Of a stretch of DNA of 64,000 bases, positions 15,965 to 25,484 are shown in pieces (position 1 is the stretch's first letter; the number at the start of each line of letters is the position of its first letter). The position numbers and the translations under genes were made by a program. The stretch is from Streptomyces sp. NBC_01351 (lineage in GTDB: Bacteria > Actinomycetota > Actinomycetes > Streptomycetales > Streptomycetaceae): assembly GCF_036237315.1 (NCBI RefSeq), contig NZ_CP108356.1, positions 3,158,501 to 3,222,500 on the forward strand. The letters run 5' to 3'. The notes below the pieces were generated by a model. The model did not search any database, had not been told where the DNA came from, and worked only from the letters and a program-made list of their open reading frames with translations.

Positions 15965-15997
15965 GGGGGCCCGGCCGCCGTGCGCGGCCGGGCCCCC
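15965..15997. terminator. Strong GC hairpin
   Basis: Perfect 14-bp arms (15965-15978 and 15984-15997) with a 5-base loop. It lies downstream of the oxidase stop at 16015 and upstream of the protease start, so it separates the glycan operon from the protease operon. Confidence 0.8.
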
Positions 15998-16014
15998 CTT
16001 TCCGTACCGGGCGA

Positions 16015-18432
16015 CTAGCAGGTGTAGCCGTCCCGGTCCGGGTCCAGGCGCAGCGGATCGCTGCCGTTGACCTTCATGCGCTTCGGGTACTGGTGGGCGG
16101 CCAGCCAGTCGCAGCGGGCCTTCGTCGTCCCCTTCACCTCGGCCGGGAAACGGGTCGGCACGCACAGGTTGACCGTGCCGTAGTGGCGGTCGCAGCCCGC
16201 GATGCTCGGTGCGACCGGGGCGGAGTCCCGCTTGGCGGGGTTCTGCTTCGGGGCCCCCAGCTCGTTCGCGAAGGTGTGCTGGTGAGCGGAGGGCGGCTCG
16301 GCGGTGGCCGCGAGCGCCGAGGGGCCGCCCAGGTGCACCCACTGCGCGATGGACGGGACGCCGTTCGCGTCGACCGCGAAGAGCATGTACCAGCCGGGCG
16401 GCGCCAGGTTCGGGTTGCTGGTGACGTTGAGGTCGATGGTCGTGCCGTTGACCACCGTCAGCGGCAGGTCCACGAACCGCTGGTTGGGGTCCGAGGAGTG
16501 GGTGACCGCCGCCGGACGGATCAGCTCCGCCTTGGCGACCGCCCGGTTCACGGTGATCCGCTGCGTGTCCCCGTACACCCACTGCTTGTCGATCACCGAG
16601 GTGATCTGCGGGCGCGGGCCCTTGAAGAGGTACGGCGGGGTGTAGATCGACACGTTGTGGTTGTAGGTGCCGTTGCCCGGGTTGTCGCCGACCGACATGA
16701 CCCGGCCGTCGGGCAGCAGGAACGACCCGGAGTGGTAGGTGCGCGGGATCGGGTCGGTGGCCAGGCCCGCCTGATAGGTGTTGGTGGTCGGGTCGAAGAA
16801 CGAGGCCTCGTAGACCGGGTCGGCCCGGTCGTGCAGCCCGCCGCCCGTCTCCAGCACCTTGCCGTCCGGGAGCAGCACCGCGGACACGAACATCTTGCCC
16901 TCGGCGCCGGTCTGCGGCCGCTTGCCCTGCCCCTGGTCGACCAGGCCCTGCGGGATGTCGGGCCCGGCGGTGTAGGCGGGGCTCGGCTGCTTCAGGTCGA
17001 TGATGTCGGTGAGCCGGTTCGCGGCCGGGTTGCGCTCGTTGTTGCCGCCGCCGATGGTCAGGACCCGCTGGTCCTGCGCGGGCGGCAGCAGCACGCTCGC
17101 CGACTCGTCGCGCTCGTCCTTGTTCCGCAGGCCGGGCACGTCGGTGATGGTGTTGGCGTCGTAGTCGTAGACCGAGGCGCCTGTGCCGGGGGTGCCGTTG
17201 CCGAAGGTGTGGCTGCCGGAGTAGAAGAGCCGGCCGTCCTGCATGAGGATCATCGACGGGTACAGGCCCCAGTAGGACCAGGTCTGGTTGACCTCGTTCA
17301 TCGGCAGCCACTTGTTCTGCGCCGCCGAGAACTTCTCCGCGGTCACGTTGCCCGTGGAGTCCTCCTTCAGGCCGCCGAAGGAGATCACGTCACCGTTGCC
17401 GAGGATCGTCGCCGACGGGTACCAGTGCCCGCCGTTCATGTCGTTCGTCTTCGTGTACGTCTCGGTCGTCGGGTCGAAGGTGTACGAGTCCTTCAGCCCC
17501 TGGTAGCCGATCGTGCCGTCGGCGGACGGGTACCCCTTGTTGCCGCTCATCACCAGCACCCGGCCGTCGGACAGCTGCACGTGGCCCGAGCAGAACATGT
17601 CCACCGGCGTCGGGATCGTCTTGACCGTCCCGTTCACCGGGTCGTAGACGGCGGAGGTGAAGGTGCCCGCGTTGAACTGGGCAATGTCGTTGCCCGATCC
17701 GGCGATCAGCAGCACCTTGCCGTTCTTGAGGACGACGGCGTGCATCGAGCGCACGGGGTTCTTGGTGGCCATCACCTCCCACTTGCCCTTGGCGCACTCC
17801 TCCGCCGTGCCCGAGCAGGTCGGCTGCGGCGGGACCGCGCCCACCTCCTCCAGTACGTAGTCGTCGGTGGTGAGCGTGCCCACCCCGTAGACGGAGAGCC
17901 CCCACGCGATCTTGTCGGTGTTCGGCGGGACGGCCGGCGTACGTACCTCCGTACGCGCCCACGCGGCGCTCACCGGCGGATTCTGCAGGTCGGTCCAGTA
18001 CTGCCAGCCCGCCGTCGTGTCGTGGCGGAACACGGTCACCGACACGTCCGGGGTGTCCGACTTGTACCAGGCGGCCAGGTCGTACTGCTTGCCCGGCACG
18101 ACCGTCGGCGCGCAGGTGCCGTCCTCGGTGACCAGGGCCTTGCGGTCGCCGGACACGCGGCGGGTGAGCGAGACCTTCATCGCCTTGGTCCCGCTGTGCG
18201 CGTCCGCGACGGTGGCGAAGGTGAAGTCGTTGTCGCCCCAGCCGGATTTGGACCAGCAGGACGGCATGTCGGAGCCGGGCGCGCCGGCCGTCTCGAAACC
18301 GGGGTTGGAGAGCAGGTTGGGCGGTCCGGCCGTGGCCTGCTGCGGTGCGGTCAGCAGCAGGCCTGCGGTCATCGCCCCGACGGTCAGCAGCGCGGCCCGC
18401 CGCCCTGCCCTCCGCCGGATCTTCAGACGCAT
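16015..18432 (-). CDS. Secreted copper-radical oxidase (galactose oxidase / GlxA-like)
   Basis: An 805-residue exported protein: a twin-basic signal peptide (about 1-36), an N-terminal carbohydrate-binding-like beta domain (about 37-200), a seven-bladed kelch propeller and a C-terminal early-set Ig-like domain. All copper-radical ligands of galactose oxidase can be located: C281 and Y338 (cross-linked cofactor, in M-F-C-S-G and W-Y-P-S-A-T), Y566-H567 in R-T-Y-H-S-G, and H645 in V-T-H-S-S-D. Spacing agrees with the family. The last residues, D-P-D-R-D-G-Y-T-C, resemble an excalibur calcium-binding motif. It oxidises alcohols on sugars or small aldehydes, releasing H2O2, and ends a glycosyltransferase operon. 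Confidence 0.93.
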   Translation of the reverse strand: MRLKIRRRAGRRAALLTVGAMTAGLLLTAPQQATAGPPNLLSNPGFETAGAPGSDMPSCWSKSGWGDNDFTFATVADAHSGTKAMKVSLTRRVSGDRKALVTEDGTCAPTVVPGKQYDLAAWYKSDTPDVSVTVFRHDTTAGWQYWTDLQNPPVSAAWARTEVRTPAVPPNTDKIAWGLSVYGVGTLTTDDYVLEEVGAVPPQPTCSGTAEECAKGKWEVMATKNPVRSMHAVVLKNGKVLLIAGSGNDIAQFNAGTFTSAVYDPVNGTVKTIPTPVDMFCSGHVQLSDGRVLVMSGNKGYPSADGTIGYQGLKDSYTFDPTTETYTKTNDMNGGHWYPSATILGNGDVISFGGLKEDSTGNVTAEKFSAAQNKWLPMNEVNQTWSYWGLYPSMILMQDGRLFYSGSHTFGNGTPGTGASVYDYDANTITDVPGLRNKDERDESASVLLPPAQDQRVLTIGGGNNERNPAANRLTDIIDLKQPSPAYTAGPDIPQGLVDQGQGKRPQTGAEGKMFVSAVLLPDGKVLETGGGLHDRADPVYEASFFDPTTNTYQAGLATDPIPRTYHSGSFLLPDGRVMSVGDNPGNGTYNHNVSIYTPPYLFKGPRPQITSVIDKQWVYGDTQRITVNRAVAKAELIRPAAVTHSSDPNQRFVDLPLTVVNGTTIDLNVTSNPNLAPPGWYMLFAVDANGVPSIAQWVHLGGPSALAATAEPPSAHQHTFANELGAPKQNPAKRDSAPVAPSIAGCDRHYGTVNLCVPTRFPAEVKGTTKARCDWLAAHQYPKRMKVNGSDPLRLDPDRDGYTC

Positions 18433-18454
18433 GGAAAGTTCCCTTCTGTGCGGC

Positions 18455-19639
18455 TCAACTCCTGGTGGTGCGTTCAGGCTTGGGCGCCTTGCGCGGCAGG
18501 TAGACGAGGGCCTCGGTCGCCGCGAACCGCAGGACGAAGGTGGTGACGAGGGCGAGCGCGGTGGCCGGCAGGACCGCCATCCCGAACTTGGCGACGAACA
18601 CCGCGATCAGCGGGATCCGCAGCAGCAGATCGGCATTGGCAAGCAGCGCGAACCGGCCGATCCGGTCCGCCCAGTGCCGGTGCAGGCGGCGGTCACGGAA
18701 GAGCAGGGCCTCGATGAGGACGAAGTTCCACAGCACTCCCGCCTGGTTGGCGAGGATCTCGGCCGGGAGGTAGTGCATCCCGCCCTGCGTGAGCAGCCAC
18801 AGCGCGGCCAGGTTCGGGACGAAGCCGGAGAGCCCGATCAGACCGAAGCCGATCATCCGGGCCAGCGGGGTCGCCGAGCGCAGCGAGGCCAGGTGCGCCA
18901 GGAAGCGCATGCCCTCGCGGGCGGTGGACTTCGACTCCCCGGAGTAGCGGTCCTGGAAGACGAACGGCACCTCGGCGACCTTGCCCGGGCGGCAGCGCAC
19001 CGCCAGCTCCAGCAGGATCTTGTAGCCGAGGGGTTTGAGGGCGTCCGCGGTGACCACCGAGCGGCGCATCGCGAAGAAGCCGCTCATCGGGTCGCTGATG
19101 CCGCGCAGGGCGCGCGGGAAGAGGCCCTTGGTCAGCCAGGTCGCGCCCCGCGAGACGGCGATCCGGTAGCTCCCGGCGAGCCCGGCCCGGCTGCCGCCGC
19201 TGATGTAGCGGGAGGCCACGACCAGGTCGGCGCCGGTGCGCATCCCCTCGCCGACGAGTTCGGGCACCAGGTGGGGCGGGTGCTGGAGGTCGGCGTCCAT
19301 GACGACGATCCAGTCGGTGTCCGCCCGCCGGATCCCCTCGACGACGGCGCCGCCGAGCCCGCCGTCGGCCACCTCCCGGTGCAGGACCGAGATCCGGAAG
19401 GGGTGGTCGGCGGCCGCCTTCTCGATGGCGGCGGGGGTGTCGTCCGTGGAGTCGTCCACGAACAGCACCTCGCAGGGCAGGTGCTCGGGCAGCGCGGCAC
19501 CGAGCCGGCGCAGCAGCTCCGCGACGTTCCCCGACTCGTTGAAGGTCGGGATGATGAGGGTGACACTGCCGGTCAGGGCCCCCGGAACGGCGGGCCCCGC
19601 TTCGACCGGGGCATGGGGGGACCACAGGTCCTCGGTCAT
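18455..19639 (-). CDS. Family 2 glycosyltransferase with GtrA-like membrane domain
   Basis: A 394-residue two-domain protein. The N-terminal GT2 domain is of polyprenyl-phosphate mannose/glucose synthase type: I-P-T-F-N-E-S near residue 31, F-V-D-D-S-T-D-D-T, and the metal site D-A-D-L-Q-H-P-P. Four hydrophobic segments from about residue 260 form a GtrA-like flippase domain. Such fusions make a polyprenyl-phosphate sugar and may flip it across the membrane as a donor for the GT39-type enzyme encoded just upstream (6-base gap). The oxidase start follows 22 bases downstream. The role in glycan assembly is inferred from the operon. Confidence 0.9.
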   Translation of the reverse strand: MTEDLWSPHAPVEAGPAVPGALTGSVTLIIPTFNESGNVAELLRRLGAALPEHLPCEVLFVDDSTDDTPAAIEKAAADHPFRISVLHREVADGGLGGAVVEGIRRADTDWIVVMDADLQHPPHLVPELVGEGMRTGADLVVASRYISGGSRAGLAGSYRIAVSRGATWLTKGLFPRALRGISDPMSGFFAMRRSVVTADALKPLGYKILLELAVRCRPGKVAEVPFVFQDRYSGESKSTAREGMRFLAHLASLRSATPLARMIGFGLIGLSGFVPNLAALWLLTQGGMHYLPAEILANQAGVLWNFVLIEALLFRDRRLHRHWADRIGRFALLANADLLLRIPLIAVFVAKFGMAVLPATALALVTTFVLRFAATEALVYLPRKAPKPERTTRS

Positions 19640-19645
19640 GGCGGA

Positions 19646-21361
19646 TCAGCTCCCGGTCGGGCGGTCGGCGGATGCTGCGGAAGTGACGCGGTCGGTCCGG
19701 TCGGTCCGGCGGATCTCGATGCGGTCCTCGCCCTCGCCGAAGACGGCCACGACGGTCGAGTGCTCCAGCGCCGCCTTCACGTTCGGCAGGTCCCGCGCAT
19801 CGCGGCGCACGGTCGGCGAGGAGACCACGTAGTCGATGTCCCGCCAGCCGCCCGGCAGGGTCTTGGTGACGGCCGGGTCGAGGTCGGCCTTGTAGAACCA
19901 GATGGCCCCGAGCCCCGGCTCGAAGCCGTGGTGCACGGCGTCCAGCCAGAGCGCGTCGTCGAGCAGGACGCGGGTGTGCGCGGGGTCGTCCACCTCGCTG
20001 CCGAGCCAGGCCGCGGCCTGCCGGTACGGGGCGTTCGCGTCGACGGTGAGCGCGGTGCGGTTGCCGTCGTACCAGCGCGGCAGTGCGTACACCGCGGCGG
20101 AGGCGGCCAGTACCCCGATCAACGCCCAGCGCGCCCACAGCAGTTCGCGCCGCTCCCCCGCGGTGCGGCGGCGGCGCAGCACGGCGTGCGTGACGCTGGC
20201 CGCGCCCCCGGCGAGGACGAGCGCGAGGAAGGGCAGCGCCTGGATCACGTACATCGCCGGGAGGTAGCCGGTGGGCCGCATCGCGACGAGCGCCAGGATG
20301 ACGCAGGCCAGTGCGGGACCGGCGAGCGCGCGGGCGGTGACCGACCAGCGCAGGGTGACGAGCAGCAGCACGGCGCCCGCCAGCCCGCCGAGCGGCAGGA
20401 CCGTGTCGTAGTAGAGCCAGGAGCGGAAGACCCCGTTCGAGCCGGTGCCCGGGGTGAGGATGAAGCCGGAGCCGGGGCGGCTCATCTGGTAGGTGATGCC
20501 GTCGATGAGCGAGACGTGCCCGGCGCCGGGCAGCAGCTCGCTGTTGAGGAGGGCGTAGAGCGGGTACGACAGGCCGATGAGCGCACAGGCGGTGATGGCC
20601 CCGGTGACGGCGAACTTGCGGGTGTCGCGGTGGCTGTGGCGCCACATCGTCACCAGCAGCGCCGGCAGCACCACCAGCATCGTCTCCTTGGTCAGCACGC
20701 CGGTGGCGGCCGCCAGCCCGGAGCCGAAGTGGTGCCACAGGTGCCGGCTGGGGGAAGCGGCCAGGCAGAAGGCCAGCAGCATCCACATCACGGCGATGTT
20801 GTCGAGGAAGATCTCGCGCTGGAGCACGACCGAGAGCGGCGAGAGCCCGAAGAGGGCCATCGCGAGCCCGGCCGCCCAGCGCGGCAGCCACAGCCGGCGC
20901 GCGAGCACGTAGATCAGCACGGCACTGGCGGCGGACACCGCGAGCATCGAGAAGCGCATCGGCGCGACGGTCATCCAGTCGGGCACGAAGAGGGACGGCA
21001 GGTACGTCAGCCCGGCGAGCTGGATCCAGCCGAGCGGCGGATGGTCGTACCAGTACGTGTAGTGGGCGAGCCCGTCACCCTGCTGGACGGCCCAGGCCTG
21101 GGCGAGGTAGGTGCCCTCGTCGTCGCTCAGGGTCGGGAAGTTGGTGATGTTCCAGCCCTGCACGAGGACGATCACCAGCAACAGGGCGCCGCACAGCAGC
21201 AGATCGGGACGCGAGGAGCGGAAGCGCACGAGCGGCCGGACGGACACGGGCCTGACGCCCAGGCCCCCGCCCGGGCTGCGCTGGGCCGGAGCGGTGGCGG
21301 TGGCGGCGGCAGTGCCGGTCGGGGACTGGGGATCAGTGGCCGTGGGCAGGGTGGCGGTCAC
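19646..21361 (-). CDS. GT39/ArnT-type membrane glycosyltransferase
   Basis: A 571-residue integral membrane protein with about ten or more hydrophobic segments. It has the GT-C signature of dolichyl/polyprenyl-phosphate-sugar transferases: S-D-D-E-G-T-Y-L-A-Q in the first outer loop (catalytic acidic pair) and H-P-P-L-G-W-I-Q in a later loop. These enzymes move a sugar from a polyprenyl-phosphate donor to an outside acceptor. GTG 21361 is chosen since its GTGA overlaps the stop of the upstream synthase; longer frames add a histidine/arginine-rich artefact. Its donor is probably made by the GT2-GtrA protein encoded next. Confidence 0.88.
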   Translation of the reverse strand: MTATLPTATDPQSPTGTAAATATAPAQRSPGGGLGVRPVSVRPLVRFRSSRPDLLLCGALLLVIVLVQGWNITNFPTLSDDEGTYLAQAWAVQQGDGLAHYTYWYDHPPLGWIQLAGLTYLPSLFVPDWMTVAPMRFSMLAVSAASAVLIYVLARRLWLPRWAAGLAMALFGLSPLSVVLQREIFLDNIAVMWMLLAFCLAASPSRHLWHHFGSGLAAATGVLTKETMLVVLPALLVTMWRHSHRDTRKFAVTGAITACALIGLSYPLYALLNSELLPGAGHVSLIDGITYQMSRPGSGFILTPGTGSNGVFRSWLYYDTVLPLGGLAGAVLLLVTLRWSVTARALAGPALACVILALVAMRPTGYLPAMYVIQALPFLALVLAGGAASVTHAVLRRRRTAGERRELLWARWALIGVLAASAAVYALPRWYDGNRTALTVDANAPYRQAAAWLGSEVDDPAHTRVLLDDALWLDAVHHGFEPGLGAIWFYKADLDPAVTKTLPGGWRDIDYVVSSPTVRRDARDLPNVKAALEHSTVVAVFGEGEDRIEIRRTDRTDRVTSAASADRPTGS

Positions 21362-22695
21362 TGGCTGACGTCCTCTCGGATCGCGGTGACGGGTACGGCG
21401 GTGGCGGCGGTAGCGGTGGCGGTGGCGGCACTCGTCGGCAACGCCGTCGGCGTCGGCGACGTCAGGTGCGCGCCGGTGTGGCTGGTCAGCTCCCACTCGT
21501 TGCGGCCGCGCTGCTCGCGCCAGACCGCGCGGATCGCGGCGCCCGCCAGCATCACCTGGTAGAACGGGCCGCCGACGACGAGCTTGACGTAGTGCACGAA
21601 GCGCACGCGCAGCCCGTACTGGCGGCCGAAGTCGTGCAGTCCGACGATCTCGAACACGAAGGTCACCATCGCCGCGAGCATCGGCAGGAAGGTGATGAAC
21701 GCGATCCCGACGGGCACGTCGAGGAAGACCGCCACCGCGAAGTTGACCGGGATGATCACCCCGGAGGCGGCCTGCATGAAGGGGGTCATCAGCGTGTAGC
21801 GGGCCAGCCAGCGCTGACCGCGGCCGGGCAGCTGCTGCCAGTCCTTCTTGCGGTACACCTGGAGGAAGCCCTGGTTCCAGCGGGTGCGCTGCTTGAGCAG
21901 GCTCATCAGCGAGCCGGGCGTCTCCTCGCGGGTCACCATGTCGGAGTCGTACGCGACGACCACCTTCTTGCCGACGGACGACAGTCGCACGCCCAGGTCG
22001 CAGTCCTCGGCGAGGCAGTTCTGGTCCCAGCCGCCGGCCTCGCGCAGCACCTCGGTGCGCACGAAGACGGTGTTGCCGCCGAGCGGGATGAAGCCCTTCT
22101 CGGCGTGCAGGTGCAGCCGGGAGCGGAACCAGAAGAAGTACTCCAGGCAGTTGCGCAGGCTGTACCAGCTGGAGTGGAAGTTGATGAGCTGGACCCCGCC
22201 CTGGACCACGTCGGCGCCGGTGGAGCGGAAGGCGTGGTCGACGTGGGAGAGGAGCTCGGGGTGGACCTGGTCCTCGGCGTCGAAGACCCCGACGATGTCG
22301 CCCCGGCAGTGCGGGAGGGCGGTGTTGAGCGCCTTGGGCTTGTTCTTGGTCTCGTGGTGGTCGACGACGACCCGCACCCGGTCGGGCGCGCGGTCAGCGG
22401 CGCGTTCGGCGACGGCGGCCGTCTCGGGGTCGTCGTGCCCGACGATCACGATGATCTCGTAGTCGGCGTGGCTCGATTCCAGCAGCCGCTCGATGGTGTG
22501 CTCCAGGACCGCCTGCTCGTGGCGGGCCGGGAGCAGCAGGGAGAAGGCCAGGCGGCCGCCCCCGTCGGGGCGGTCGAAACGCGTCGAGGCGAGCACCTCC
22601 GGCGTCCGCCACGCGTGCATCTGCCACCAGAGCGTGAACGCGGCGATCCCGAAGAGCGCAAGCGAAATGACCGAAATGAACACAGCTGTGAACAC
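21358..22695 (-). CDS. Processive-type family 2 glycosyltransferase
   Basis: A 445-residue membrane GT2. An N-terminal hydrophobic segment is followed by the catalytic domain with F-S-L-L-L-P-A-R, G-V-F-D-A-E-D, L-A-E-D-C-D-L-G and the Q-R-T-R-W motif that marks processive synthases (cellulose, hyaluronan, poly-N-acetylglucosamine type). Several membrane segments follow, then a low-complexity A-T-A-T-A-rich tail. It is the first gene of the four-gene operon. It probably polymerises the backbone that the other transferases decorate and the oxidase modifies. The sugar is not predictable. The start codon is a GTG. Confidence 0.88.
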   Translation of the reverse strand: MFTAVFISVISLALFGIAAFTLWWQMHAWRTPEVLASTRFDRPDGGGRLAFSLLLPARHEQAVLEHTIERLLESSHADYEIIVIVGHDDPETAAVAERAADRAPDRVRVVVDHHETKNKPKALNTALPHCRGDIVGVFDAEDQVHPELLSHVDHAFRSTGADVVQGGVQLINFHSSWYSLRNCLEYFFWFRSRLHLHAEKGFIPLGGNTVFVRTEVLREAGGWDQNCLAEDCDLGVRLSSVGKKVVVAYDSDMVTREETPGSLMSLLKQRTRWNQGFLQVYRKKDWQQLPGRGQRWLARYTLMTPFMQAASGVIIPVNFAVAVFLDVPVGIAFITFLPMLAAMVTFVFEIVGLHDFGRQYGLRVRFVHYVKLVVGGPFYQVMLAGAAIRAVWREQRGRNEWELTSHTGAHLTSPTPTALPTSAATATATAATAVPVTAIREDVSQ

Positions 22696-22969
22696 AGCGT
22701 CCCCCCACAGGCATGCCGCAACCCCGAGCGGCAGTCGTCAATCCCCCCGGAGACTCACGGCGGGCCCCCCGGCCCGCCGTCCGTCGCCTCCGCTTCCCCC
22801 TCGTGCGCGCACCCCCAGTGCGCGGTCGCGGTGGCCTTCCGGCCACACTCCGACAACTCTCGAAGACATGAGGTTAGGCAGTGAACATGACACTCAGGTG
22901 CTGTGTCGATAAAAAACGCGTTACCGAACTTCCCTGTCACTAAACGGAATTGACGGCACTCCGTCCTCT

Positions 22970-25033
22970 TCAGGGACGAACCGTCCCCAACTGCTCACCC
23001 AGCTCGACCGGATCCGTCGTAGGCCGCGCGCAGACGAAATGTCGACACACATACGCCGTCGGGAGGTCGTGCACGAGTGTGCGCTCGGCCAAGAGGGGGA
23101 ACTCGCCACCGCTGCCGTCAGCCGCCCGCGGCAGCCCGACCGCCACCACCGCCCCGGGAGCCGTCCCCAGCAGCGCCGTCCGGTGCAGCACCGCCCGGTC
23201 CGGGTCCTCCGGATGGCCGACGACCGCCACCTCGCGCGGCCCGTCGAGCAGCGCCTCGGCGACCGCCAACCCGTGCCCGATGAACCGCGGCGCCCGCGGC
23301 CCGAGCGCGTGCACCACTCCGAGCGCCCGCTCGGCCGCCGTACGGTGGGGGTCCGAACCGGTGTGGGCGGCGTACGAGAGCAACGCGCCCGCGGCGGCGG
23401 TCCAGCCGGACGGGGCGGCGGTGTCCGTCGGATCCTGCGGCCTGCGGATCAGCTTCTCGGCATCGTGCGCGGTGTCGTACAGCGACCCGTCCTCGGCGGT
23501 GAACCGGTCCAGGACCAGGTCGACGAGGAAGCCGGCGAACTCCAGCCACACCCCCTCGCCGGTCACGGACGCCAGCGCGAGGAACCCGTCGGCGACATCG
23601 CCGTAGTCCTCCAACACCCCGGCGTTGGGCCCCACTTGCCCGTCCCGGCTGGTCCGCGCCAGCCGCGCCTTCCCGGACGCCACGTCGAAGTGAACCCGCA
23701 CCAGCAGATCGGCGGCCTCCGTGGCCCGCTCGACCAGATCCGGCCGCTCGAAGTACGCCCCGCACTCGGCGAGGGCCGCGATGGCCAGCCCGTTCCAGGC
23801 GGCGACGACCTTGTCGTCCCGCCCGGGCGCGGGCCGCCCGTCCCGCGCGGCGAGCAGCCGGGCCTTGATCCCGGCGACCCTGTCGGCGTCCGCGGCCGGC
23901 CCGTCCTGCGGCAGCTGCAGGACGCTCTTCCCGTGCTCGAAGGTCCCCTCCTCCGTCACCCCGAAGTACGCGACGGCCAGCTCCCCGTCCTCCTCCCCGA
24001 GCGCCTCGCGCAGCTCGGCGGGGGTCCAGGCGTAGTAGGCCCCTTCGACGTGCTCGCCGCTGACCGGGTCCTCACTGTCGGCGTCGAGCGCGGAGGCGAA
24101 CCCGCCCTGCTCGGTGCGCAGTTCCCGCACCATGAAGTCGGCGGTCTCCAGGGCGACGCGGCGGGCGAGGTCGGAGCCGGTGGTGCGCCACAGGTGGGCA
24201 TAAACCCGGCAGAGCAGCGCATTGTCATACAACATCTTCTCGAAGTGCGGGACGATCCACTCCCGGTCCACGGAGTACCGCGCGAACCCGCCGCCGAGTT
24301 GGTCGTAGATCCCACCCCGCGCCATGGCCTCACAGGTATCGGCGGCCATCTGCAGCGCACCCTCGGACCCGGTCCGCGCGTGGTGGCGCAGCAGGAACTC
24401 CAGCACCATCGACGGCGGAAACTTCGGCGCCCCGCCGAACCCGCCGCGCACGGCGTCGTACTCCCGCGTCAGACCGAGCAGCGCCTGCGCGAGCTCCTCG
24501 GCCCCCGGAGTCCCGGCCTTCCCGTAGTCCAACTGCCGCCCGGACAGGTCCCGTACGATCTTCCCCGCCACCTCGGCCACCTCCTCGCGCCGGCCCACCC
24601 AGGCGGTGCGTACGCCTTCGAGGACCTGCATGAAGGAGGGCATGCCGTGGCGGGGCTCGGGCGGGAAGTAGGTCCCGAAGTAGAAGGGCTCGGCGTCTTC
24701 GGTGAGGAACACGGTCATGGGCCAGCCGCCCTGCCCGGTGGCGGCCTGGACGGCCTCCATGTAGACGGCGTCGACGTCGGGACGCTCTTCGCGGTCGACC
24801 TTGACGTTGACGAAGTGCTCGTTCATGTACGCGGCCGACAGCTCATCCTCAAAGGATTCGTTGGCCATGACGTGACACCAATGACACGAGCTATACCCAA
24901 CGCTTAGCAGAACGGGTACACCACGCTCACGCGCCTCCGCGAAGGCCTCCGGCGACCAGGGCCACCAGTCGACGGGGTTGTCGGCGTGCTGGAGCAGATA
25001 CGGCGAGGTCTCGTTCGCGAGGCGGTTCGGCAT
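22970..25033 (-). CDS. DUF255 / YyaL-type thioredoxin-fold protein
   Basis: A 687-residue cytoplasmic protein. The N-terminal thioredoxin-like domain begins [14 protein letters not shown], with the redox motif C-H-W-C-H around residue 50, then a long (alpha/alpha)6 barrel resembling N-acylglucosamine 2-epimerase and glycosidase folds. The family (SPATA20/YyaL) is found from bacteria to animals, but its activity is not established. The ATG at 25033 begins the conserved P-N-R-L-A-N block, so upstream starts are unlikely. It is monocistronic or loosely linked to the hypothetical gene upstream at 25058. Confidence 0.9.
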   Translation of the reverse strand: MPNRLANETSPYLLQHADNPVDWWPWSPEAFAEARERGVPVLLSVGYSSCHWCHVMANESFEDELSAAYMNEHFVNVKVDREERPDVDAVYMEAVQAATGQGGWPMTVFLTEDAEPFYFGTYFPPEPRHGMPSFMQVLEGVRTAWVGRREEVAEVAGKIVRDLSGRQLDYGKAGTPGAEELAQALLGLTREYDAVRGGFGGAPKFPPSMVLEFLLRHHARTGSEGALQMAADTCEAMARGGIYDQLGGGFARYSVDREWIVPHFEKMLYDNALLCRVYAHLWRTTGSDLARRVALETADFMVRELRTEQGGFASALDADSEDPVSGEHVEGAYYAWTPAELREALGEEDGELAVAYFGVTEEGTFEHGKSVLQLPQDGPAADADRVAGIKARLLAARDGRPAPGRDDKVVAAWNGLAIAALAECGAYFERPDLVERATEAADLLVRVHFDVASGKARLARTSRDGQVGPNAGVLEDYGDVADGFLALASVTGEGVWLEFAGFLVDLVLDRFTAEDGSLYDTAHDAEKLIRRPQDPTDTAAPSGWTAAAGALLSYAAHTGSDPHRTAAERALGVVHALGPRAPRFIGHGLAVAEALLDGPREVAVVGHPEDPDRAVLHRTALLGTAPGAVVAVGLPRAADGSGGEFPLLAERTLVHDLPTAYVCRHFVCARPTTDPVELGEQLGTVRP

Positions 25034-25057
25034 GGGGCCATCCTGCCCCAACGGGGG

Positions 25058-25459
25058 TCAGGGCAGGTGGTGCGGCTCGGCGTAGCCGTTCGCGAGGAAC
25101 AGGGCCTTCGCCACCAGGGTGAGGTTCGCCTCGGTGAGGTACTCACCGGTGTAGCGGAGCGAGATGGGGTAGTGGCCCCACAGGCTGAGGATGATCCTGA
25201 GGACCGCGATGTCCTCGTTCCACTCCCCGAACGCGCCCGCTTCGAGCGCATCCCCGACGCGCCGGAAGGGGAGGCCGGCCCAGACCGTGCCGTCCTCTTC
25301 GACCCCGCCGTCGACGTAGGGGCGCAGTCGCGGGTCGTGCAGCCAGACGCCGTGATGTTCCAGCAGCCAGACGGCCGCTTCGACGGACCACACGTGGCTC
25401 GCGCCCCGCCGCAGGGCCGCGAGGAAGTCGTCCGGCGACGTCTCGGAGAAATCGATCAT
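25058..25459 (-). CDS. Conserved hypothetical protein
   Basis: A 133-residue soluble protein with no family I recognise. It is rich in aromatic residues (several tryptophans) and acidic residues at the N-terminus, and looks like a mixed helix fold without signal peptide or membrane segment. It lies 24 bases upstream of the YyaL-type gene on the same strand, so the two may share a transcript. Confidence 0.6.
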   Translation of the reverse strand: MIDFSETSPDDFLAALRRGASHVWSVEAAVWLLEHHGVWLHDPRLRPYVDGGVEEDGTVWAGLPFRRVGDALEAGAFGEWNEDIAVLRIILSLWGHYPISLRYTGEYLTEANLTLVAKALFLANGYAEPHHLP

Positions 25460-25484
25460 TCGTGCACGGTACGCGGCCGGGGGA

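Noticed and set aside
17912..21562. A 1216-codon open frame on the plus strand
   Set aside because: It lies antisense to the glycosyltransferase and oxidase genes, has shadow-frame composition and no motif; the minus-strand genes have clear families.
16015..22695. Identity with the cslA/glxA locus of S. coelicolor
   Set aside because: The oxidase is GlxA-like, but it is last in the operon, and two extra membrane glycosyltransferases are present, so a different though analogous cluster is more likely.
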